A DNA stretch of 64,000 bases from Jeotgalibacillus sp. R-1-5s-1 (GTDB lineage: Bacteria; Bacillota; Bacilli; Bacillales; Jeotgalibacillaceae), in the NCBI RefSeq assembly GCF_004405105.1, contig NZ_SORW01000028.1, positions 1-64,000 on the forward strand, given 5' to 3'. The first letter of the stretch is position 1, and each line of letters begins with the position of its first letter. This document shows positions 16,406 to 25,155 of the stretch, piece by piece. The notes beneath the pieces were generated by a model. The model searched no databases and was not told the origin of the DNA. It saw only the letters and a program-made list of their open reading frames with translations. The position numbers were made by a program, and so were the translations under genes.

Positions 16406-17464
16406 ATGATAATGAATGCAATGATTGCAGGTATAGTGGCTTTAGTGACGGTTCTAATACTGACACCACTGGTCATGAAACTTGCAGTAAAAATTGGGGC
16501 TGTTGATCAGCCAAACGCCAGAAAAGTTCATGAGAAGGTCATGCCGCGACTTGGTGGTCTCGCTATTTTTGGTGGTGTGATTGCCGGGTTTTATGCAGGG
16601 GGCCTTCATAATGAAAAAGTAACGGCCATCTCTGTCGGGGCTATTTTAATCGTTATCGTGGGAATTCTTGATGATAAATACCAGCTTTCCGCCAAAACAA
16701 AACTTCTGGGTCAGCTTGTTGTAGCTGGACTGATTATTTATAGCGGTCTGACAATAGACTTTATTACAATCCCATATGTTGGAGAGTTTGAACTGGGCTT
16801 TTGGCAGTATCCGATCACTTTATTCTGGATCGTCGCCATTACAAATGCTATCAACCTGATTGATGGTCTCGACGGTCTATCAGCCGGGATTTCCGGCATT
16901 GGAATCGCTACAATCGCTGTTATGGCAGGGATGTCAGGGAAAGTCCTGATTTTTACGCTGTCTATTATTCTGCTCGGCAGTATTTTAGGCTTTCTATTCT
17001 ATAACTTTCATCCGGCAAAAATCTTTATGGGAGATACGGGAGCGCTTTTTCTTGGTTACGCAATAGCAGTACTGTCTCTCCTCGGATTATATAAAAGTGT
17101 GACCCTGTTCAGCTTTCTGATTCCTATCATTATTTTAGGTGTTCCTATTTTCGACACGACTTTTGCGATTATTAGGAGAATTGCCAATAAGCAGCCTATT
17201 TCGGCACCTGATAAATCTCACCTTCATCACCGTCTTTTATTCATGGGGTTATCACACCGAAACACGGTTCTTGCCATCTATGGAATGGGGATCATCTTTA
17301 GCCTGACAGCCATTGTCTTAACTGAATCAACCCTCTGGGGATCGTTTTTCATTGTCCTCGGACTGCTGATCGTGTTTGAAATTGTGGCAGAGATTATCGG
17401 CCTCGTAAATGAACGATATCGCCCATTTCTATTCCTATATAAAAAACTCGTACGCAATCGGTAA
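16406..17464 (+). CDS. tagO: TagO/WecA-type undecaprenyl-phosphate GlcNAc-1-phosphate transferase
   Basis: About 352 residues with around ten membrane helices. Family motifs are present: VDQPNARKVHEKVMPRLGG near the N-terminus, the acidic DDK (GILDDKYQLS), NAINLIDGLDGLSAG, FMGDTGALFLGY and the basic loop SHLHHRLL. It attaches GlcNAc-1-phosphate to undecaprenyl-phosphate, the primer for teichoic acid and for the polysaccharide made by the genes that follow. Start: RBS AAAGGTGA at 16393-16400 fits ATG 16406; a GTG at 16397 overlaps the RBS. In B. subtilis tagO lies beside an LCP gene and yvyE. Here the same genes are separated by about 20 kb of polysaccharide and autolysin genes. Confidence 0.88.
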   Translation: MIMNAMIAGIVALVTVLILTPLVMKLAVKIGAVDQPNARKVHEKVMPRLGGLAIFGGVIAGFYAGGLHNEKVTAISVGAILIVIVGILDDKYQLSAKTKLLGQLVVAGLIIYSGLTIDFITIPYVGEFELGFWQYPITLFWIVAITNAINLIDGLDGLSAGISGIGIATIAVMAGMSGKVLIFTLSIILLGSILGFLFYNFHPAKIFMGDTGALFLGYAIAVLSLLGLYKSVTLFSFLIPIIILGVPIFDTTFAIIRRIANKQPISAPDKSHLHHRLLFMGLSHRNTVLAIYGMGIIFSLTAIVLTESTLWGSFFIVLGLLIVFEIVAEIIGLVNERYRPFLFLYKKLVRNR

Positions 17465-17578
17465 TACAAACAACACTAAAATGTAAAAAAACTTTATAAG
17501 TGTTGATTTTGTAAGTGTGATAAAATATGATCTGATAATATGAAGTAATTATGTATAAAATGTTGGAGGTCTTCATAA

Positions 17579-18691
17579 ATGAATGTCCCTATGTTGGATT
17601 TAAGTGAACAGTATCAAACGCTAAAACCTAAGATGATGGAAGTATTAGATGACGTAATGAGTTCATCACGCTTCATTCTTGGGGATTATGTGAAAAACCT
17701 CGAAGCTGATGTAGCAAAGTACAGCAACGTCGCTCATGGTATCGGTTGCGGTAACGGAAGTGACGCAATTCATATCGCTCTTCAAGCCGGCGGAATCGGC
17801 GAAGGAGACGAAGTCATTACAACAGCCTTTACATTCTTTGCAACCGGTGGAGCGGTGGCGCGTGCAGGAGCGACTCCAGTATATGTCGATATTGATCCGG
17901 TAACATTTAATATTGATCCTTCTAAAATTGAAGAAGCAATTACAGAGAAGACGAAAGCAATCATCCCAGTTCATTTGTATGGTCAAATGGCTGATATGAA
18001 TGCAATTAAAGAGATTGCTGATAAGCATAATTTAATGGTTGTTGAAGATGCAGCACAGGCCATTGGTGCAAAACACAATGGTAAATCAGTAGGTGAACTT
18101 GGAACGGCTGCGACTTACAGCTTTTTCCCTACAAAGAACCTTGGTGCTTATGGTGACGGTGGAATGATCGTGACGAATCATGACGACATCGCTGAAAAAT
18201 CAAAAGTAATCCGTGTGCACGGAAGCAAGCCTAAGTATTATCATCATGTCCTTGGTTATAACAGCCGCCTTGATGAACTTCAGGCTGCAGTATTAAGTGT
18301 TAAGTTCCCACTGCTTGATCAGTTTAGTGAAGCACGTAGAGAGAGAGCAGCTTTTTACACTGAAAAGTTAAATGAAGTTGTTGGGGATCATGTCACAACT
18401 CCTGTCGAAAAAGACGGTAATTATCATGTGTTCCATCAATATACTCTTCGCGTTGAAAAACGTGATGAGCTTCAAGCATTCTTAAAAGAAAATGGCGTTG
18501 CTACAATGGTTTACTATCCGATGCCACTTCATATCCAGCCAGTTTTTAAAGAGCTTGGATATAAAGAAGGGGACCTGCCATTAACAGAAAAAGCAGCGAA
18601 AGAAGCGATCTCACTGCCAATGTTCCCAGAATTAAAAGAAGAGCAGCAGCTATATGTAGTAGAAAAAATTGCGGAGTTTTATTCGAAATAA
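17579..18691 (+). CDS. DegT/DnrJ-family PLP aminotransferase, WbpE-like
   Basis: A 370-residue fold-type I aminotransferase. Visible features are GCGNGSDAIHIAL (phosphate binding), TAFTFFAT, VVEDAAQAIGA and the PLP lysine in FPTKNLGAYGDGG. Sequence style and neighbours fit WbpE, which aminates the 3-keto sugar UDP-3-keto-GlcNAcA, with glutamate as donor. The required partners lie downstream: a Gfo/Idh/MocA oxidoreductase (WbpB), a UDP-sugar dehydrogenase (WbpA), a left-handed-helix acetyltransferase (WbpD) and a 2-epimerase (WbpI). RBS TTGGAGGTC precedes the ATG. It heads the main polysaccharide operon after a 114-base gap. Confidence 0.85.
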   Translation: MNVPMLDLSEQYQTLKPKMMEVLDDVMSSSRFILGDYVKNLEADVAKYSNVAHGIGCGNGSDAIHIALQAGGIGEGDEVITTAFTFFATGGAVARAGATPVYVDIDPVTFNIDPSKIEEAITEKTKAIIPVHLYGQMADMNAIKEIADKHNLMVVEDAAQAIGAKHNGKSVGELGTAATYSFFPTKNLGAYGDGGMIVTNHDDIAEKSKVIRVHGSKPKYYHHVLGYNSRLDELQAAVLSVKFPLLDQFSEARRERAAFYTEKLNEVVGDHVTTPVEKDGNYHVFHQYTLRVEKRDELQAFLKENGVATMVYYPMPLHIQPVFKELGYKEGDLPLTEKAAKEAISLPMFPELKEEQQLYVVEKIAEFYSK

Positions 18692-18696
18692 ACAAC

Positions 18697-18731
18697 AGAA
18701 AACGTCGCCGCTATGGGGGCGTTTTCTTTTC
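18697..18731 (+). terminator. Hairpin with T run between aminotransferase and wzz genes
   Basis: Arms AGAAAACG and CGTTTTCT with further pairing inside, then CTTTTCT. Placed inside what otherwise looks like one operon, it may attenuate rather than stop transcription. Moderate strength. Confidence 0.55.
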
Positions 18732-18754
18732 TGCATAAAAATGGAGTGTGAACA

Positions 18755-19498
18755 GTGGAAAATTCAACAAAGGAAAAATACGTTTTATATCAATACCTGA
18801 GATTTTTCTGGCAGAAGAAGCTTTATTTTATTTTTGTACCGGTGCTTGTGGCTGCGGTGGCTGCAGTGACTGCTTATGCCTTAATGAGTGCGGAAGAAAA
18901 ATATGAAGCGAAGGCTTTAGTCTATGTAGGAGATTTAAGAGAAGATTCTTTAACCTCACCGGCAAATATTCAAAAGTTGATAAATAATGAAGAAGTACAA
19001 GTCCGAGTTCCAAGGAATGGACAAGTCGAGCTGAGTGCATTAGGTGACAATAAAACACATGTCGAGAATCAGGTTGGAAAAGCATTAAATGTTTATCTTC
19101 CTGCTTTAGAAGAGGAAGCCCAGGAGATTATTAACGTTACTCAAGCTCAAGTTAATGTTATGGATGAAAGCGAAAAGGTTTACGAAAATTCAATTAAGTT
19201 GTATCAGGAAAGAATTTCAAGTAATGATTTATTGGAGTCGGAAGTAAGTGATCTAAGGCTTTTAATAGCGGATGCGCAATCACGACTTTCAAATGCACAA
19301 GAGGTTTCACACAGAATGAGCAGTGACCTGGTTTTATTTGATGAACCTGAGTTATTAAACCAAACAGTTGAAGAAACCGATTCGTTTGTCCTCGAAGGTG
19401 CAGCCATCGGCTTTATCATCGGGATTATCCTGACAATTCTGTTACTAATGCTTATGTTATACATTAATAATGCCAGAAGGAGTCTGAACAATGATTAA
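18755..19498 (+). CDS. Wzz/YveK-like polysaccharide co-polymerase (chain length protein)
   Basis: A 247-residue protein with one membrane helix near residue 25-45 (FYFIFVPVLVAAVAAVTAY) and one at about 215-238 (GFIIGIILTILLLMLM). The coiled, mostly helical outer part lies between them. This is the layout of Wzz/CapA-type chain-length regulators that cap polymer length set by Wzy. The start is GTG 18755 after GGAGTG. The C-terminal cytoplasmic tail is very short (about NNARRSLNND). No tyrosine kinase or phosphatase gene accompanies it, unlike the usual Gram-positive CpsBCD set. It overlaps the next gene by eight bases. Confidence 0.8.
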   Translation: MENSTKEKYVLYQYLRFFWQKKLYFIFVPVLVAAVAAVTAYALMSAEEKYEAKALVYVGDLREDSLTSPANIQKLINNEEVQVRVPRNGQVELSALGDNKTHVENQVGKALNVYLPALEEEAQEIINVTQAQVNVMDESEKVYENSIKLYQERISSNDLLESEVSDLRLLIADAQSRLSNAQEVSHRMSSDLVLFDEPELLNQTVEETDSFVLEGAAIGFIIGIILTILLLMLMLYINNARRSLNND

Positions 19499-20522
19499 TT
19501 TTGCAGTAGTCGGTATTGGACATATTTCAGCAAAGCATATCCAGGCCATTCAAAATGCGGATGGTGCAAATTTATATGCAATTTGTGATACAAATGAAGA
19601 CCGATTAAAATCGGTTGAAATTGATAACATCGTAAAACATACAGACCTTGAAAAGCTCCTAACTGAACACCCTGAGATTGATGTCGTGAATATTTGTGTA
19701 CCTTCAGGGCTTCATAAGACGCTTGCAGAAATTGCGGCGAAACATAAGAAACACATTGTACTTGAAAAGCCAATGGCACTAACAGCCGCTGAATCCAGAG
19801 AAGTCATGGAAGCAGCTGATCAAAACGGTGTAAAACTTGCTGTAGTCCATCCAAACCGTTTCCGTCCGGCTATTCGTACATTGCGTGAGAAATTTGATAA
19901 AGGTTCATTTGGTAAGGTTAGTCATGCGAATGCAACGGTACGCTGGAACCGAAATCAGGAATATTATGATCAGGCTCCATGGAGAGGAACAAAAAAGTAT
20001 GACGGTGGCGTGCTGATGAATCAGGCCATCCATAATCTTGATCTTCTTTTATGGTTCATGGGTCCAGTTGAAAGTGTTAAAGGAATGGCAGCAACAAGAT
20101 TAAGAAAGATTGAGACAGAGGATGTAGCAGGGGCACTCGTTACATTCGAAAGTGGTGCTGTTGCTATTATTGAAGCAGCGACAACAATCTATCCCTCAAA
20201 CCTTGAAGAATCATTGTCAATTTTTGGGGAAACAGGTACTGCTAAAATCAGTGGAAGAAATGCGCTTCACATTGATACGTGGGATTTTGCTGATAGCGAC
20301 GAGAATGAAAAACAACGTTTATCAGACGAAATTAATGAGAATCCTATGGGCAAGCCTGGACATGACTGGATTATACAGGACATGGTTGAAGCCATTAATG
20401 AAAACAGAGAACCAATTGTTAACGGGCAGGATGGACTTGCACCTGTAGAATTAATTGAAGCTATTTTGCAGTCAGCAGAAACTGGAAAAGAAATCTTTCT
20501 ATCAAAGGAGAAACAATCATGA
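19491..20522 (+). CDS. Gfo/Idh/MocA-family oxidoreductase, WbpB-like
   Basis: A 343-residue NAD-dependent sugar dehydrogenase. The N-terminal Rossmann motif is VVGIGHISAKH. EKPMAL (the family's EKP motif) lies near residue 95, and GGVLMNQAIHNLDLL holds the conserved histidine. In the WbpB reaction UDP-GlcNAcA is oxidised at C3, and NADH is recycled on 2-oxoglutarate while WbpE aminates the product. Position immediately before the UDP-sugar 6-dehydrogenase and close to the aminotransferase supports this role. It overlaps its neighbours by eight and four bases, so it is tightly coupled. Confidence 0.83.
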   Translation: MINFAVVGIGHISAKHIQAIQNADGANLYAICDTNEDRLKSVEIDNIVKHTDLEKLLTEHPEIDVVNICVPSGLHKTLAEIAAKHKKHIVLEKPMALTAAESREVMEAADQNGVKLAVVHPNRFRPAIRTLREKFDKGSFGKVSHANATVRWNRNQEYYDQAPWRGTKKYDGGVLMNQAIHNLDLLLWFMGPVESVKGMAATRLRKIETEDVAGALVTFESGAVAIIEAATTIYPSNLEESLSIFGETGTAKISGRNALHIDTWDFADSDENEKQRLSDEINENPMGKPGHDWIIQDMVEAINENREPIVNGQDGLAPVELIEAILQSAETGKEIFLSKEKQS

Positions 20523-21835
20523 GTCATTTTGACACGTTATTAAATAAAATTGCATCAAAAGAAGCCGTAATCGGTGTTGTAGGACTAGGATATGTAGGCC
20601 TTCCACTGGCAGTTGAAAAAGCAAAAGCAGGATATAAAGTAATTGGTTTTGACGTTCAGCAGTCAAGAGTTGATCAGGTAAACGACGGAGTGAATTACAT
20701 TGGAGACGTTTTAGATGAGGACCTGAAGGAAATCATTGATAACGGACAATTTCAGGCTACAGCAGACTATGCACGAATTGCGGAAGTAGACGCAGTTGCA
20801 ATTTGTGTTCCGACACCACTTGATATTTATCAGCAGCCTGATACTTCATATGTGGAAAGCTCATCTTCTGAAATTGCCAAGCATGCCACAGCAGGAACAT
20901 TAGTTGTTCTGGAATCAACGACTTATCCAGGAACGACTGAAGAGATTATTAAACCTGCTCTTGAAGACAAAGGATTTACTGCAGGAGAATCAATCTTTAT
21001 CGCGTATTCTCCAGAGCGAATTGATCCAGGTAATAAGCAGTTTAAAACAAAAAATACACCTAAAGTAATTGGTGGTGTCACTGAAAATTGTACAAAAGTG
21101 GCCGCTTCACTTTACCGTAATGTTCTTGAAGGGGATGTACATGAAGTGTCTTCACCTGCAGTAGCAGAAATGGAGAAAATCTTTGAAAATACGTTCCGTA
21201 ATATTAACATAGCGCTATCAAATGAAATGGCGATCCTTTGTGAAAAAATGGGTATTGACGTATGGGAAGTAATCGACGCAGCAAAAACAAAACCATACGG
21301 CTTTATGGCATTCTATCCAGGTCCTGGTCTTGGAGGTCACTGTATTCCGATCGATCCATTTTATCTTACTTGGAAAGCACGAGAATACAATTACCACACG
21401 CGTCTCATTGAAGTAGCTGGTGAAATCAACAACAGCATGCCTGAATACGTGATTACGCGTTCTATGCAGGCGCTTAACGAGCATGGCAAACCGCTGAAAG
21501 GCTCTAAAGTGATTCTGCTTGGGGCAGCTTACAAAAAAGATATTGATGACGTGCGTGAATCTCCAGTACTTGAGCTCGTTGAACTTCTTGACAAACACGG
21601 AGCTGATTATCAGGTAGTGGATCCACATGTGCGTTCATTTAAAGCGGCAGGAAAAGTGATTGAAACTGTCGAAATGAGTAAGGAACTTTTAAATCAGGCG
21701 GATCTTGTCATGATTACAACGGATCACTCAGAATTCGACTATCCTATGATCGCTCAGGAAAGCACTGTAATCTTTGACACAAGAAATGCCCTTAAAGACG
21801 TAGCTGAGATTAAAGCTCAGTATATCAAACTGTAA
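20519..21835 (+). CDS. UDP-N-acetylglucosamine 6-dehydrogenase, WbpA-like
   Basis: A 438-residue nucleotide-sugar dehydrogenase. It shows GVVGLGYVGLPLAVEKAKAG (NAD binding), the catalytic cysteine in GPGLGGHCIPIDPFYL, ESTTYPGTTEE and YSPERIDPG. The C-terminal UDP-binding domain has LGAAYKKDIDDVRESP. It oxidises UDP-HexNAc twice to the 6-uronic acid, the first step to UDP-GlcNAcA. The other Wbp-type genes around it favour UDP-GlcNAc over UDP-ManNAc as substrate, though sequence alone does not settle that. The ATG overlaps the stop of the preceding gene. Confidence 0.87.
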   Translation: MSHFDTLLNKIASKEAVIGVVGLGYVGLPLAVEKAKAGYKVIGFDVQQSRVDQVNDGVNYIGDVLDEDLKEIIDNGQFQATADYARIAEVDAVAICVPTPLDIYQQPDTSYVESSSSEIAKHATAGTLVVLESTTYPGTTEEIIKPALEDKGFTAGESIFIAYSPERIDPGNKQFKTKNTPKVIGGVTENCTKVAASLYRNVLEGDVHEVSSPAVAEMEKIFENTFRNINIALSNEMAILCEKMGIDVWEVIDAAKTKPYGFMAFYPGPGLGGHCIPIDPFYLTWKAREYNYHTRLIEVAGEINNSMPEYVITRSMQALNEHGKPLKGSKVILLGAAYKKDIDDVRESPVLELVELLDKHGADYQVVDPHVRSFKAAGKVIETVEMSKELLNQADLVMITTDHSEFDYPMIAQESTVIFDTRNALKDVAEIKAQYIKL

Positions 21836-21862
21836 TTCTGTCAGTAGTTTTAAGTAAAAGAG

Positions 21863-21905
21863 CGGCTCAGCAGAATATTGTCGGTTTTTGCTGAGCCGTT
21901 TATCT
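21863..21905 (+). terminator. Hairpin between dehydrogenase and acetyltransferase genes
   Basis: Ten-base arms CGGCTCAGCA (21863-21872) and TGCTGAGCCG (21889-21898) with a 16-base loop, then TTTATCTTA. It resembles a weak terminator inside the operon, as at 18.7 kb, so it may reduce rather than end downstream transcription. Confidence 0.6.
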
Positions 21906-21923
21906 TATTCGGGGGTGTTACAC

Positions 21924-22658
21924 ATGAATTTTATCGCTGAAAGTGCTTTTGTTGATTCGACCTCTTCTGTTGGACATTTTTCTGTTATAGAGGATCATGT
22001 AAAAATCGGACCCAACGTACAGATTGGGAATAGAGTGACGATTCACGAGGGAACTGAAATTGGAGAAGGAACGGTTGTTTTTGACGGAGCGGTAATTGGG
22101 AAAGCTCCTAAAGCTGGGAAAACAAGTACAGTAAAAGCTCAGAGTGATCTGAAGCCTTTAACAATCGGAAAAGACTGCACGATTGGTGCAAATGCTGTCT
22201 TGTACAGTGGCAGTTCAATCGGAGATTCTACATTAATTGCTGACCTTGCGAGCGTCCGTGAAAATGTAACGATCGGAGATCTGGTTATTGTAGGAAGAGG
22301 CGTTACTGTTGAAAACTTTGTAACCATTGGTACAAAAACGAAGATTCAGTCAAATTCTTATATTACAGCTTATTCAACTCTTGAAGAGCAGGTGTTTATT
22401 GCACCATGTGTAACAACAACGAATGATAACTACATGGGAAGAACCGAAGAGCGCTTTGATAAAATTAAGGGTGCAATTGTTAAAAAGGGTGCCCGTGTCG
22501 GAGGAGCTTCAATCATCCTTCCTGGAATCACCATTGAAGAAGAAACATTTGTTGCTGCAGGCGCGCTTGTAACAAAGGATACGGAACCGAAAACCGTTAT
22601 CAAAGGCCTTCCTGCCAAAGTGCTTCGACCGGTTGAGGAGCGGGAGTTGTTAAAATAG
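21924..22658 (+). CDS. Left-handed beta-helix N-acetyltransferase, WbpD-like
   Basis: A 244-residue protein built of hexapeptide repeats (for example IGPNVQIGNRVTIHEGTEIG, later IGKDCTIGANAVLY). The late section, with APCVTTTNDNYMG and GARVGGASIILPGITI, is typical of UDP-amino-sugar acetyltransferases such as WbpD, which acetylates the 3-amino group to give UDP-GlcNAc3NAcA. The start at 21924 has RBS GGGGGTG; the frame open from 21888 lies inside the upstream hairpin. The stop TAG shares a base with the GTG start of the flippase gene. Confidence 0.82.
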   Translation: MNFIAESAFVDSTSSVGHFSVIEDHVKIGPNVQIGNRVTIHEGTEIGEGTVVFDGAVIGKAPKAGKTSTVKAQSDLKPLTIGKDCTIGANAVLYSGSSIGDSTLIADLASVRENVTIGDLVIVGRGVTVENFVTIGTKTKIQSNSYITAYSTLEEQVFIAPCVTTTNDNYMGRTEERFDKIKGAIVKKGARVGGASIILPGITIEEETFVAAGALVTKDTEPKTVIKGLPAKVLRPVEERELLK

Positions 22659-24067
22659 TGATCAATCAATTAAAGCGTATAGGAGCGGATTCGCTCCTAT
22701 ACGCATTTATGAATGTAGGCACTAAACTGATTGCGTTTATTATGCTGCCGATCTATACGATGTATTTAACACCTGCAGAGTATGGAGCGCTGGACTTAAT
22801 TGACCGCATGACGTCTATGCTGACGTTCCTTATTATTTTTGGAACGGATTCAGCACTTGCTTATTATTATTTTGAAACCAAGGATGCTAAAAAGAGACTC
22901 GAGCACGTCCGAAATGTCTTATATTTCAGGCTGAGTGTTGTCGTTGTCTTATTTTTGCTTGTCGTTTTATTTGACCAGGCAATCGCCGGTTTTCTGTTTG
23001 AAGACATGGTGTATCTGCCTATGCTTTATCTGGCAATGACTGTGCTGTTACTTGATAGTCTCGTCGTTGTGATCCTGATGGTCATGCGATTTGATTTTAA
23101 GACTAAAAGAGTTGTGATATTTACCGTTGCGAAAATGTTTTTAATCGCACTGATTTCCTACTTGTTTTTAGTTTATGTAGCACAGGATCCAGAGGTTGTA
23201 TTATATGGAAGAATCATTAGTGTGGCAATTGTACTGGTCATGCTTTTATTTATGAGCTATCAGTATCTGGTGCCAAAAATCAACTGGTCATCGATGAAAG
23301 AGATGCTTAAGTATGCCACGCCTCTTGTTCCGGCTTCTATCGCCTTTTGGGTAATCGCGAGTTCAAGCTCGTTGTTTATTCAATACTTTGGAACGCAGAG
23401 TGAAGTAGGGATTTATGGTGCGGCTACAAAGCTTGCAACCATTATTACGTTAGTGACAAGTGGTGTTCAGCTGGCATGGCGTCCTTATTCTATGTCGATT
23501 AAAGATAAACCGGATAGTCCCGTACTTTTTTCAAAAGTTTATTATATTTTACTATTGATTGGGACATTTGGTTTGCTGGTCATTGCGACAATCATGCCAT
23601 GGCTGATCGGTATACTCGGTGAGGAATATGAGTCAGCTTATCAATATGTAGCCCTCGTATCAGCTGCGACTTTCCTGAATTTCTTTTATCTGATTATTTC
23701 AGTCGGATTGTTTTTCAAAAAGAAAACAGGTGTTATTTCAGCAACCTTTGGCATTGTAGCCTTGGTTAATCTGGCTTTAAATTTCGCACTGATTCCTCCA
23801 TTCGGTATATGGGGAGCAGTTATTTCATATTTAGCGAGTTACATGGCGGCGATTACATTTATTTTTTCAAAGAGTCAGAAGTATTACCATGTTCCGGTAT
23901 CTTATATAAAAATGGTCATCATATTTTTGACAACCATTGCAGGTATTGTCTGGATTTTATTGATCCAGACAGGAGATATGCCGGCTGTTAATATGCTGCT
24001 TGCATGGGCAGCTTGGATTGTTGTGTTATTGTTAACAAGAATGGATAAAGCGATATTAAGATCATGA
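22658..24067 (+). CDS. Wzx-type polysaccharide flippase
   Basis: A 469-residue integral membrane protein with about 14 helices and the N-terminal segment LLYAFMNVGTKLIAFIMLPIYTMYL typical of oligosaccharide flippases. It should move the finished undecaprenyl-linked repeat unit to the outer face for Wzy. The start is GTG at 22658, sharing a base with the preceding stop codon; GGGAG lies 12 bases before. A 13-base-pair perfect hairpin covers codons 6-16 (see separate entry). It overlaps the epimerase open frame only if that gene begins at its first ATG. Confidence 0.87.
   Translation: MINQLKRIGADSLLYAFMNVGTKLIAFIMLPIYTMYLTPAEYGALDLIDRMTSMLTFLIIFGTDSALAYYYFETKDAKKRLEHVRNVLYFRLSVVVVLFLLVVLFDQAIAGFLFEDMVYLPMLYLAMTVLLLDSLVVVILMVMRFDFKTKRVVIFTVAKMFLIALISYLFLVYVAQDPEVVLYGRIISVAIVLVMLLFMSYQYLVPKINWSSMKEMLKYATPLVPASIAFWVIASSSSLFIQYFGTQSEVGIYGAATKLATIITLVTSGVQLAWRPYSMSIKDKPDSPVLFSKVYYILLLIGTFGLLVIATIMPWLIGILGEEYESAYQYVALVSAATFLNFFYLIISVGLFFKKKTGVISATFGIVALVNLALNFALIPPFGIWGAVISYLASYMAAITFIFSKSQKYYHVPVSYIKMVIIFLTTIAGIVWILLIQTGDMPAVNMLLAWAAWIVVLLLTRMDKAILRS
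22675..22704 (+). promoter_or_regulatory. Perfect hairpin inside the start of the flippase gene
   Basis: Arms GCGTATAGGAGCG (22675-22687) and CGCTCCTATACGC (22692-22704) pair perfectly around a GATT loop, just 17 bases after the GTG start. The sequence is fully coding (KRIGADSLLYAF), so both constraints are met. It could slow translation initiation, stabilise the mRNA or act as an RNA processing site. No T run follows, so it is not a standard terminator. Confidence 0.55.
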
Positions 24068-24084
24068 TGGAGGAAAACTTGACC

Positions 24085-25143
24085 ATGAATATTCTTACAA
24101 TTTTAGGTGCAAGACCACAGTTTATTAAAGCAGCACCTGTTTCACGTGCATTACGTCAACATCACAATGAAAAAATTGTGCATACTGGCCAGCACTATGA
24201 TGCTAACATGTCTGATATTTTCTTCGAAGAGCTTGAAATTCCGAAGCCTGATTATCATCTCGGTATTGGCTCAGCCAGTCACGGAAAACAGACAGGGGAT
24301 ATGATGACAAAAATTGAGGAGATCGTTCTTGAAGATAGACCGGATGCGATCCTCGTTTATGGAGATACTAATTCAACGCTTGCAGGAGCTTTAGTCGGAG
24401 CCAAACTTCACATTCCTGTACTGCATATCGAAGCAGGCTTAAGAAGCTTTAATAAAAAGATGCCTGAGGAAATTAACCGCATCATGACGGATCATGTTTC
24501 TGCTTTGTTATTTGCTCCTACAGAAACAGCCATTAACAACCTCAAAGACGAAAACATAACGAAAGGTGTTAGCAACGTTGGCGATGTCATGTATGATGCA
24601 GTCCTTTATAATCGTGAGCTGGCAGAAAAGAAATCTTCCATTCTTCAGGATTTATCACTCGAGGGAGAGGATTTTCTGTTAATTACTGTCCATCGTGCTG
24701 AAAATACAGATGACCGTGAAAAAATGGCTGCGATCCTTTCTGCATTTAACCAGGTTGATACGCTGAAGGTATGGCCGATGCACCCAAGAACAAAGCATAA
24801 GATTGAAGAGTATGGTTTCAATTTGTCTGATGTTAAGAACCTGAAAATAATTGAGCCTGTTGGCTATCTTGACATGATTCAGCTGGAAGTCGGTGCTGAA
24901 AAAATCGTTACTGATTCAGGAGGCGTACAAAAAGAAGCTTATTTCTTCGAAACACCGTGTGTGACAATGCGTGAACAGACTGAATGGGTTGAAACGCTTG
25001 AAGGTGAAGCAAATATTCTGGTCGGCACTGACGAAGAGAAAATTGTTCAGGCGATAAACAAAACGGTTTCTCCACAGTATAAAGAGCTGTTTGGAAATGG
25101 CCAGGCTGCTGAAAAGATCGTAGAGGAACTAGAAAAGCTCTAA
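24085..25143 (+). CDS. Non-hydrolysing UDP-HexNAc 2-epimerase, WbpI/MnaA type
   Basis: About 353 residues. The start MNILTILGARPQFIKAAPVS is classic for WecB/MnaA/WbpI. Other motifs are VHTGQHYDANMSDIFF, VYGDTNSTLAG, HIEAGLRSF with PEEINR, TVHRAEN and TDSGGVQKEA. It interconverts the C2 epimers of UDP-GlcNAc-type sugars. In this cluster the likely substrate is UDP-GlcNAc3NAcA, giving UDP-ManNAc3NAcA. Plain UDP-GlcNAc to UDP-ManNAc for teichoic linkage units is the alternative. Start choice: GGAGG at 24069-24073 precedes both a TTG (24079) and this ATG. The family pattern favours the ATG; the frame is open back to 24064. Confidence 0.87.
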   Translation: MNILTILGARPQFIKAAPVSRALRQHHNEKIVHTGQHYDANMSDIFFEELEIPKPDYHLGIGSASHGKQTGDMMTKIEEIVLEDRPDAILVYGDTNSTLAGALVGAKLHIPVLHIEAGLRSFNKKMPEEINRIMTDHVSALLFAPTETAINNLKDENITKGVSNVGDVMYDAVLYNRELAEKKSSILQDLSLEGEDFLLITVHRAENTDDREKMAAILSAFNQVDTLKVWPMHPRTKHKIEEYGFNLSDVKNLKIIEPVGYLDMIQLEVGAEKIVTDSGGVQKEAYFFETPCVTMREQTEWVETLEGEANILVGTDEEKIVQAINKTVSPQYKELFGNGQAAEKIVEELEKL

Positions 25144-25155
25144 GGCGGTAATCAT

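Noticed and set aside
18697-18731. Hard operon boundary after the aminotransferase gene
   Set aside because: The hairpin is only moderate, and the following genes complete the same sugar pathway in the same direction, so read-through or attenuation is more likely than a real boundary.
21218-21628. Minus-strand 136-codon open frame inside the UDP-sugar dehydrogenase gene
   Set aside because: It lies wholly antisense to a gene with intact catalytic motifs and has atypical composition with many aromatic and basic residues.
22430-22669. Minus-strand open frame opposite the acetyltransferase gene
   Set aside because: It is the antisense shadow of a repeat-rich real gene, with no ribosome site and no family resemblance.
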